Both the position numbers and the translations under genes were made by a program. Shown one piece after another: positions 6,967 through 13,183 of a stretch of 13,183 nucleotides of DNA (within the stretch, counting starts at the first letter, position 1; the number at the start of each line of letters is the position of its first letter). The notes under the pieces were generated by a model that was given only the letters and a program-made list of their open reading frames with translations, was not told where the DNA came from and did not search any database. Source of the DNA: Lachnoclostridium sp. UBA933 (GTDB taxonomy: Bacteria > Bacillota > Clostridia > Lachnospirales > Lachnospiraceae); assembly GCA_002293545.1 (NCBI GenBank), contig DBDL01000190.1, positions 57,590 to 70,772 of the forward strand, in the 5' to 3' direction.

Positions 6967-7983
6967 CTACTTTTTGACCTTAACTCTACAAACGGCCTTT
7001 TTGCTGTTTACAGTTTTGACTGTTATTTTGCAACTGCCTTTTTTCTTGGCAGTTACAATACCTTTTTTATTGACTGTGGCGATCTTCTTCTTCGAAGATT
7101 TCCAAGTCAACTTGGCCCAAGCCTTACTAATCCCTTTGGGGGAAAGCTTGGCCTTTAAAGTCTTCTTTTTTCCAACCTTGATGGTCAACTTTTTCTTGAC
7201 CGTGACCTTGGTTGGTTTCAAGATTTTGGTGGGGGGGGACGGGGTTGGCGGTGTGATGGTCGGGGATGGCGACGGCGCAAGCGTCGGTTGAGCCGAGGGT
7301 TCGAGCGTTGGCTCGGTAGATGGAGGGGGACTCTCACCGAGCTTTTCGCGTGCCGTATTCAAATACCCGTTTACCTCCTCATAGGCTTCTTCCCTAGAAA
7401 CCATGGGATCTGGAAGAAAGCCTTTATCTAACATGACTTTCATCTCTTCCGCCGCGTCAACCGCTGCCTGATAATCAGGCGCGACTTCCATAAAGAAGTC
7501 GTATGCGATGCCATGAGCGTTCCACTTCTTCTTGTGGGACACCCATGTTTCCTCCCAGACGTTTTGGGGCATCTCACCCACTATTTCTGTAGTGAGAATT
7601 TTTTTGTAGGTGCCCCCGAATTGCTCCCGACGTGTACCGACTTCGGCAATGACCTGTAATTTATACAGGATAATGTCGAAGTAATACTCGTCGGACTCTT
7701 TAAAGCCAGAGGCCTCTATTTTTTCGACACCCGTGTCTATGAGTGCCAATAAGGATATGGCCTCCTCCAAGAGAGCATTATATGGTAACCCCCTGCTGTT
7801 GCCAATAACTTCGTTTGCTCGAGAGATTATCTCGAACATTTCCTCTTCGGATAGCGAGGAGGATGTTGCCATACTCGCGTCTTCCGCGTGCAGCTTTGGT
7901 GTCATTGAAAAGCCGCTCAGGCACGCCACAACCAACACTAGGGCCAAAACGAACCCCCAAAACCTCTTTACTACTTTTTTCAT
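6967..7983 (-). CDS. Gene C: secreted paralogue of gene A with basic Big_2-like domain
   Basis: 338 residues. The signal sequence (1-33, LHA-E) contains VVAC21, a possible lipobox in the same place as in gene A. Residues about 45-215 are a diverged version of the helical domain of A and B (shared: KIEASG, YKLQ, KKWNAHG, the SREE region and a closing REKLGE). A Pro/Ser/Thr linker (about 217-257) leads to the C-terminal 81 residues, which differ from gene A at only 11 positions and keep both cysteines. The C-terminal domain is far better conserved than the helical domain, so the parts have separate histories. AGGAGG precedes the ATG. It lies 38 bases after the BspA-like gene on the same strand and is probably co-transcribed with it. 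It converges on the large secreted protein gene; no clear terminator is seen between them. Confidence 0.8.
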   Translation of the reverse strand: MKKVVKRFWGFVLALVLVVACLSGFSMTPKLHAEDASMATSSSLSEEEMFEIISRANEVIGNSRGLPYNALLEEAISLLALIDTGVEKIEASGFKESDEYYFDIILYKLQVIAEVGTRREQFGGTYKKILTTEIVGEMPQNVWEETWVSHKKKWNAHGIAYDFFMEVAPDYQAAVDAAEEMKVMLDKGFLPDPMVSREEAYEEVNGYLNTAREKLGESPPPSTEPTLEPSAQPTLAPSPSPTITPPTPSPPTKILKPTKVTVKKKLTIKVGKKKTLKAKLSPKGISKAWAKLTWKSSKKKIATVNKKGIVTAKKKGSCKITVKTVNSKKAVCRVKVKK

Positions 7984-8021
7984 GGTGTTTCCTCCTAAAT
8001 AATTGTTTTAAATTATATATC

Positions 8022-9776
8022 TCACAGTCTTGCATTTTTGCTTTTAGCTATTTTTGAGTTTTTAAAGTTGCCTTTTCCTTTTGCCACAAGCGTGAAATAG
8101 CATTTCTTCTTACTTTTTTTTAACCGCTTTTGAATCTGCTTGGGTATTTTCCAACTGTTTTTGTTTTTCTTGATCTGCACAGTCTTTATTTTCTTTTTAC
8201 CTTGCATAAGTTTTAATGTGTATCCGCTGTTATTTTTGAACAATTTCCACGATGCTTTTTTAGTGGTTAATTTTAAGCCGGTTGGTTTCGCTAGGGCTTT
8301 TTTATCGGGCACGCTGTGCCTTGGTTTAGCGGACAGCTTATTTGATGGTTTGTTTGTCGGGCTTGCGGACGGGGTAGCACTCGGTAAAGTCGTAACCAAT
8401 TCAGGCGGAACATCAAAACTATATTCAAGATTTTTTGTCACAGCATACTTATGAGCAAGTGAATCTTTTCTGCAATAGATGATGACATCAGAATTATCGA
8501 ATGGGCCAATATTGACGTTATCATTATTGCAATTACCACAAGTTAAGGGATTGCTTGCATAAATATCATGTTTTAAGCAGGTTATGCTATCGGGAATGAA
8601 TACACTTTTCAGGTGCTCATTCCGCGCAATAAACCAGCTGTCATTGGTGCCGAATGCGTATGAACCGATAAGTTTCACACCGTTGGGAATGGAATAAGAA
8701 GGATTAGTTTTTCCCGTTGGATAAGCCAGTAATGTTGTTCTGTTTTTGTCAAACAAGACACCGTCAATACTGGAATACTTAGAATTATTTTCGCTTACCG
8801 TTATATTCTTTAATGAGGTGCAGCCTGAGAAGATTCTTGCAGGTATATTCTCTGATGATGAATCATTTCCAATCAGTGACACGCTGCTCGGGATGATTAC
8901 CGACTCCAAAAGAGAGCAACTTGTGAATGCCAGATTAGCTTTTATATTTATTACGCTGCTCGGGATATTATAGGTCTTGTCTGGTCTTCCTTCCGGATAT
9001 CTGACTAGCTCCGTTTTTCTCTTGTCAAACAATACCCCATCCAAACCGCTATACATGGTATTGTTTTCCGCAACATTGATTGACTCCAAATACTTACAGC
9101 CATTGAAAGCATAGTCGTTGATTTCAATCACGTTTTTGCCAATGGTTACAGATTGCAGCAAATTACAGTCCCCAAAAGCACTACCGTCAATATTCATGAT
9201 ACTATCGGGCATGAGGTAGGTTTTGTCCGGTCTTCCTTCGGGATAGCTCATCAATTTTGTTTGGTTCTTATTGAGCAATACGCCATCTATGCTGCTATAT
9301 ACGGTATTATTCCCTGCTACATTTATTGCAGTTAATGAAGCACTACCAGAGAACAAATTTGATCCAAGTTCAAGAACGGAAGCAGGAATGTTTATTGATG
9401 TTATGCCACAATACGAAAAGGCTTGGTTGCCAATAGAATTTACGTTATTCCCGATAGTTATTGCTGTCAGATTAGCGCAGGAAAAGAATGCTGTGTTGCC
9501 AATCATTGTTACACTATCTGGCATGACCACGCTAGATAACGAATCACAACTGCGAAAGGCATCCCTGCCAATCTCTGTTACAGGATACCCACCAAGCGTG
9601 TCGGGGACCACCACGTCTTCGGCAGAACCGGTATATTCATTGATTCTTGTTTTACCATCGTTTATGGAGTATTCATAATCTCCCTCCGTTTCCGCAGACA
9701 CTCTTGATACTGACATTGGGAAGAATATCAGCGCCAATGTCGCCGTCAATAAAATACAGAAAAGTTTCTTGTTCAT
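8022..9776 (-). CDS. BspA-like leucine-rich-repeat surface protein
   Basis: 584 residues. A signal peptide (1-28, VSA-E) precedes LRR_5/BspA-type repeats (about 30-450) with the pattern IGxxAFxxCxxLxxVxIPxSV. Three longer units each contain an inserted NNxxYSxxDGVLxxK...YPxGxxxxxY segment, marking internal duplication. A Ser/Pro/Lys linker (about 455-490) leads to a very basic C-terminal domain (about 495-584; GYTLKLMQGKKKIK) that resembles the Lys-rich fibronectin-III-like ends of clostridial surface proteins. The family is known for binding host or partner surfaces; adhesion here is inference. AGGAGGAG lies about ten bases before the ATG. It is the first gene of a two-gene minus-strand operon with gene C and is preceded by a structured leader of about 280 nt containing a terminator. 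Confidence 0.85.
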   Translation of the reverse strand: MNKKLFCILLTATLALIFFPMSVSRVSAETEGDYEYSINDGKTRINEYTGSAEDVVVPDTLGGYPVTEIGRDAFRSCDSLSSVVMPDSVTMIGNTAFFSCANLTAITIGNNVNSIGNQAFSYCGITSINIPASVLELGSNLFSGSASLTAINVAGNNTVYSSIDGVLLNKNQTKLMSYPEGRPDKTYLMPDSIMNIDGSAFGDCNLLQSVTIGKNVIEINDYAFNGCKYLESINVAENNTMYSGLDGVLFDKRKTELVRYPEGRPDKTYNIPSSVINIKANLAFTSCSLLESVIIPSSVSLIGNDSSSENIPARIFSGCTSLKNITVSENNSKYSSIDGVLFDKNRTTLLAYPTGKTNPSYSIPNGVKLIGSYAFGTNDSWFIARNEHLKSVFIPDSITCLKHDIYASNPLTCGNCNNDNVNIGPFDNSDVIIYCRKDSLAHKYAVTKNLEYSFDVPPELVTTLPSATPSASPTNKPSNKLSAKPRHSVPDKKALAKPTGLKLTTKKASWKLFKNNSGYTLKLMQGKKKIKTVQIKKNKNSWKIPKQIQKRLKKSKKKCYFTLVAKGKGNFKNSKIAKSKNARL

Positions 9777-9901
9777 TTTGTTTGTCTCCTCCTAAAATTC
9801 TTTGTTTGCATCATCAGGATAGAATATATGTTTTTATCCTTTATTTTGTTACAATGAAGATGTGCTTGAAACTTTACCGAAAACTGCCCGATTGGGATTC
9901 C

Positions 9902-9941
9902 AACACTTTTGCAAAAAAGTAGGATATTTTGCAAGAGTGTT
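9902..9941. repeat. 15-bp inverted repeat in the BspA operon leader
   Basis: AACACTTTTGCAAAA (9902-9916) and TTTTGCAAGAGTGTT (9927-9941) are inverted copies with one mismatch around a 10-base loop. On the minus strand no T tract follows, so it is unlikely to be a simple terminator in the direction of the BspA-like gene. Confidence 0.7.
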
Positions 9942-9969
9942 TTCCTTATGAAAACAGCCCTCAAAACAC

Positions 9970-9998
9970 AAAAAACCATGAAATAAGATATTTCATGG
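9970..9998 (-). terminator. Leader terminator ahead of the BspA-like operon
   Basis: CCATGAAATA (9976-9985) and TATTTCATGG (9989-9998) form a perfect 10-bp stem with a 3-base loop. Read leftwards it is followed by T6 (complement of 9970-9975), GTG and four more T. It lies about 60-85 bases after the leftward promoter start and 200 bases before the BspA-like ATG. No leftward gene lies upstream of it, so it ends either a short RNA or attenuated operon transcripts. Confidence 0.65.
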
Positions 9999-10061
9999 CG
10001 TCAAAAAAACTATGCAACAAACCCTGATTTATTGCATAACTAAAACAACTTATTAAAGCAA

Positions 10062-10090
10062 ATTGTAGCATATCCACATCCAAAATGCAA
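10062..10090 (-). promoter_or_regulatory. Leftward promoter of the BspA-like operon
   Basis: Minus strand: TTGCAT (complement of 10085-10090), 17 bases, TACAAT (complement of 10062-10067), with TG one base before the -10 box. The start would be near 10055. Confidence 0.5.
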
Positions 10091-10135
10091 TTAAAATTTT
10101 ACAAAATAATCTTATAAAAGTGCTTAAACAAGTTG

Positions 10136-10164
10136 TTTACTGTCCCTCTTGCTTTCTTTACAAT
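10136..10164 (+). promoter_or_regulatory. Promoter of the serine recombinase gene
   Basis: TTTACT (10136-10141), 17 bases, TACAAT (10159-10164), about 30 bases before the start codon. Confidence 0.45.
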
Positions 10165-10180
10165 TAAGAACAACAAATGA

Positions 10181-10825
<645 letters not shown>

Positions 10826-10971
10826 GGCAAAGGAGTTTTCTTGCGGTTATTTTTCCGGTGTCTCACGAATAAACATTTAATGCATATAAGCAAGTGGTGG
10901 AGCAATCGGATGGTGTGCGCAATATCAAACAAACCATTAAATTAAGGGGTGGGAGAAAGTTGAGTTAACAA

Positions 10972-11190
10972 ATGATAGTTACATTAAGAATAGATGGATT
11001 GGATAAAGTGATGTCTTTGGAGGTTTCCAAAGAACGGGTATACCCTAAATTTTTGTATTACCTATGCGAGAAAATCTTAGCGGTAGACCATAAGGTTGAC
11101 GATTGGCAAAAATGGTCAATCAAGCTTCGGGATACGGATTGTTTTGTCATAATACAGTTGCAGTCTATGGACAACTGGGACAAAAAATAA
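10972..11190 (+). CDS. Small hypothetical protein
   Basis: 72 residues, beginning MIVTLRIDGLDKVMSLEVSK and ending DNWDKK. The alternation of hydrophobic and charged residues (VTLRIDG, WSIKLRDTD, CFVIIQLQ) suggests a small alpha/beta fold with no signal sequence or membrane span. GGGAG (10951-10955) lies about 16 bases before the ATG, further than usual, so start or expression is less certain. It follows the recombinase in the same direction. I do not recognise a family. Confidence 0.5.
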   Translation: MIVTLRIDGLDKVMSLEVSKERVYPKFLYYLCEKILAVDHKVDDWQKWSIKLRDTDCFVIIQLQSMDNWDKK

Positions 11191-11517
11191 CCGCTACGTA
11201 AAAAACAAAAATCCTTAGCCGCACCATGAGAACCGTTTGCAAAACCACAAGCTTATATGAAAACCAAAAACATTACGTCTCGGTTAGTGGTTCTGTGCCA
11301 AAACCGTGTTAACCAGATACGCCAACATATGATTTTTACACTCGCATTTATCTACATTTTACGGGGCTTCCATGATAGCGGGGTCTTGGCTTTGCACCCA
11401 AGACCCCGCTATCACAACGTGGAAGATTATTTTGGCTAAAATGTAGATAAATACAATCTATGAATAAACAAGAAAAAAATGAAATAGTATGTATTAAATG
11501 GAGTTAGAGTTATAGGG
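11191..11517. other. Non-coding stretch upstream of the relaxase candidate
   Basis: A 60-codon frame crosses this stretch but is carried by the inverted repeat and is not convincing. The region's main content is the nested inverted repeat at 11346-11452. A GGAG (11500-11503) may serve the following gene. Confidence 0.5.
11346..11452. repeat. Three-tier nested inverted repeat (oriT or replication-origin candidate)
   Basis: Outer arms ATTTATCTACATTTTA (11346-11361) and TAAAATGTAGATAAAT (11437-11452) are perfect 16-bp inverted copies. Middle arms CTTCCA (11367-11372) and TGGAAG (11420-11425) also pair. Inner arms GATAGCGGGGTCTTGG (11374-11389) and CCAAGACCCCGCTATC (11398-11413) are perfect over 16 bp around an 8-base loop. 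The AT-rich outer and GC-rich inner arms are unlike a terminator, and no T tract follows. It lies 66 bases before the relaxase candidate, a usual place for an oriT. Confidence 0.85.
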
Positions 11518-12195
11518 TTGGGAGTCCGTGGAGTGAGGTTGGTTGAGAGGGATTTTCTGGTGTTTCGCGAGCTTGACCGCTGGCGGCACACCCTTAGTCG
11601 GCAGATTCATTGGCTTGTCGGTTTTTCCAGTCAGCGCACTTGCGACCGTCGCCTTAAAATGCTTATTGAGGCAGGCTATATTGACAGAAAACATGTCCTT
11701 TACGGCGTGCCCAGCTTGTATTTCGTTACTCATGCGGGCAAAAGCCTGATCCATGTCTCCGCCAAGCCGGACAAAATAAAAGTTGACCAAATCGTTCACG
11801 ATATTGCCGTGGTCGACACCGCCTTATATTTTCTCTTAAAGCGAGGTGTTGCTTTGGCAGACATTACCTCAGAAAAAACCTTGCACCAACAAGATGGCTT
11901 CGGGGAGCGCCGACACCGGCCGGATTTTATTTTTACTGACGGCGATCAATGCCACTCTGTTGAAGTAGAATTAACACCCAAGTCCAAAGAGCGCACCCTT
12001 AAAAACATAGCCGACAACTTTTTGTCCTACACATCTCAAAACTGGGTGGTTCCGAAAGCTCAGGTAAAGATTATTAGATGGCTGGAAGAGCAATCAACCA
12101 CTTATCCCAACATTGAGATACTGCCTTTTGAAGATGTGGCGGAATATATCAAGGGATACAAAGCAGGAAGCGGAGGTGGTATCAGCGGAACATAA
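11518..12195 (+). CDS. Replic_Relax-family protein (relaxase/replication protein candidate)
   Basis: 225 residues. An N-terminal winged-helix region (about 7-60, ERDFLVFRELDRWRHTLSRQ) precedes a domain with RRHRPDFIF (132-139) and VEVELTPKSKER (148-159). The PD...E-x-E-L-T-P-K arrangement is the pattern I associate with Replic_Relax (PF13814), a plasmid and integrative-element family, and it looks like a PD-(D/E)xK nuclease-like core. The role in nicking or in replication control is inferred from family and neighbours. The TTG at 11518 is the first start after an in-frame stop at 11485; GTG 11533 is an alternative, and the GGAG at 11500-11503 is rather distant. The end overlaps the coupling ATPase by 20 bases, implying an operon. 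The large inverted repeat is directly upstream. Confidence 0.75.
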   Translation: MGVRGVRLVERDFLVFRELDRWRHTLSRQIHWLVGFSSQRTCDRRLKMLIEAGYIDRKHVLYGVPSLYFVTHAGKSLIHVSAKPDKIKVDQIVHDIAVVDTALYFLLKRGVALADITSEKTLHQQDGFGERRHRPDFIFTDGDQCHSVEVELTPKSKERTLKNIADNFLSYTSQNWVVPKAQVKIIRWLEEQSTTYPNIEILPFEDVAEYIKGYKAGSGGGISGT

Positions 12196-13183
12196 GTCTT
12201 TGAACACAGAACCTTCCACCTATATTGGCAAAAACGGCAATCGGGCGGTCTATACCGCAGATAACGCCAAACATATTTTTATCTGCGGCACTACCGGTAG
12301 TGGCAAGACCGTGGTTCTCGGCAACTATATAAAACAGGCTATGGCGCAGGATTATCCCTTGCTTTTGGTTGATGGCAAGGGCGATGTCGGCAGCGGCAGC
12401 TTATTAGACATTGTTCGGCGTTTGAATCCCCAAGGGCGCAAGCTTTATGTCATCAACCTAACCGAGCCGGAACAATCCCATGCCTATAATCCTTTTAGGA
12501 ACACCATTCCGACCGTGGCCAAAGATATGTTGGTCAATTTAACCAATTGGAATGAAGAATACTACAAACTCAATACCGAACGCTATCTGCAACGGCTGGT
12601 GCTGCTGTTGAATCAAGCTAAGAGACCCTTGTCTTTTAAGACAATTGTGCGGTATATGTCGGCGCGCAGGTTCAAGGAGTTGTCTGCTGAGCTTTTGAAG
12701 TCCGACACCATAGACAAAGAAGCTCATCTCGACAACATGGAACTCTTGGACACCTCCGGCAAAGTTTCCGAAAATTCCATTGCTCGCTTTTCTATAATCG
12801 TCGAAAGCGAGTTCGGCCATTTGTTTACCGAAGACGGGGTGGATATTTATACGGCACTGCATGACAACGCCACCATATTGTTTATACTCAATCCCCTGAT
12901 ATACCCCGAACTCAGTCCGCTGTTCGGCCGCTTAATCCTGATTGATGCCAAAAAAGCCATCAGCCGTTTATTTACGGAAGAAAACAAGAGAAGTTTCTTT
13001 ATATTTGACGAAATCAATGTTTATGCTTCCAAAGCCCTGATAGACTTAGTCAACAAGTCGCGCAGTGCCGAGGTAACCTGTATTTTGGCAACACAGAGCC
13101 TGTCGGATTTAAACAGCGCCGAGGACGAAAACTTTACCGAACAGGTTATAGAAAACTGCAACAACTACATTGTCCTGCGCCAG
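12176..13183 (+). CDS. TraG/TraD-type conjugative coupling ATPase (partial, runs off the window)
   Basis: The frame is open from 12176 to the window end, giving 336 residues with no stop. Walker A is GTTGSGKT at residues 38-45, close to the N-terminus; a following LLLVDGKGD strand and a Walker B FIFDEINV (Asp278-Glu279) are seen, then an ATQSL segment near 305 typical of coupling proteins and HerA/FtsK-like motors. Such ATPases bring relaxase-bound DNA to the mating channel. No N-terminal membrane spans precede Walker A, so this is a soluble type, or a partner supplies the anchor. The GTG at 12176 is chosen because AGGAAG lies about eight bases upstream and it overlaps the previous gene by 20 bases; TTG at 12200 is the alternative. 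Confidence 0.85.
   Translation, partial: MVSAEHKSLNTEPSTYIGKNGNRAVYTADNAKHIFICGTTGSGKTVVLGNYIKQAMAQDYPLLLVDGKGDVGSGSLLDIVRRLNPQGRKLYVINLTEPEQSHAYNPFRNTIPTVAKDMLVNLTNWNEEYYKLNTERYLQRLVLLLNQAKRPLSFKTIVRYMSARRFKELSAELLKSDTIDKEAHLDNMELLDTSGKVSENSIARFSIIVESEFGHLFTEDGVDIYTALHDNATILFILNPLIYPELSPLFGRLILIDAKKAISRLFTEENKRSFFIFDEINVYASKALIDLVNKSRSAEVTCILATQSLSDLNSAEDENFTEQVIENCNNYIVLRQ

Noticed and set aside
8140..9678. Plus-strand frames opposite the BspA-like gene
   Set aside because: They mirror the repeats of the true minus-strand gene and lack ribosome binding sites.
10894..10968. Possible 24-residue peptide (VVEQSDGVRNIKQTIKLRGG) ending three bases before the small protein gene
   Set aside because: The composition is protein-like, but there is only a GTG start without a ribosome binding site and a stop lies shortly upstream; it could be a gene remnant, too weak to list.
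11257..11439. 60-codon frame between the small protein and the relaxase candidate
   Set aside because: Its second half is the inverted repeat itself, it has no ribosome binding site, and its residues look unlike a folded protein.
11498..11515. Five-codon leader peptide (MELEL) before the relaxase candidate
   Set aside because: Too short to distinguish from chance and no attenuator follows it.

Overview
The window is low to moderate GC bacterial DNA with strong AGGAGG-type ribosome binding sites and clear -35/-10 boxes. Two origins are suggested. The XRE regulator, the BspA-type leucine-rich-repeat protein, the very basic Big_2-like domains, the serine recombinase and the conjugation genes look like Bacillota (Clostridia). 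The operon at 3295-6903 ends in motifs I associate from memory with large secreted proteins of Candidatus Saccharibacteria. I cannot decide the host from sequence alone; the window is best read as an accessory or mobile region.

Layout. 1-1263: the tail of an unseen gene, a hairpin terminator, then a multi-pass membrane protein that appears split by a frameshift at a T7 run. 1308-1812: a leftward XRE regulator with two GTGCC-N5-GGCAC-type operators 51 bp apart between divergent promoters. 1917-3190: a strong promoter, a leader of about 280 nt ending in an intrinsic terminator just before the ribosome binding site, and gene A (signal peptide, helical domain, Pro/Thr linker, basic Big_2-like domain). 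3226-6903: gene B (membrane-anchored version of the same helical domain) overlapping a large Cys-containing secreted protein whose last ~115 codons are displaced into another frame. 9776-6967, minus strand: an operon of a BspA-like protein and gene C, a diverged paralogue of A; its leader also carries an early terminator. 10196-13183: serine recombinase, a small protein, a three-tier inverted repeat, a Replic_Relax-type relaxase candidate and a TraG/TraD-type coupling ATPase that runs off the window.

How it fits. Genes A, B, C and the BspA-like gene encode surface or secreted proteins carried beside a conjugation module. The most notable observation is the relation of A to B: two blocks of perfect nucleotide identity (68 and 107 nt) flank a same-length 184-nt core differing at about 57 positions, a constant-variable-constant pattern that suggests recent gene conversion or cassette exchange. 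Other points worth checking are the nested inverted repeat upstream of the relaxase (oriT candidate), the two terminator-containing leaders, and the two frameshifts.
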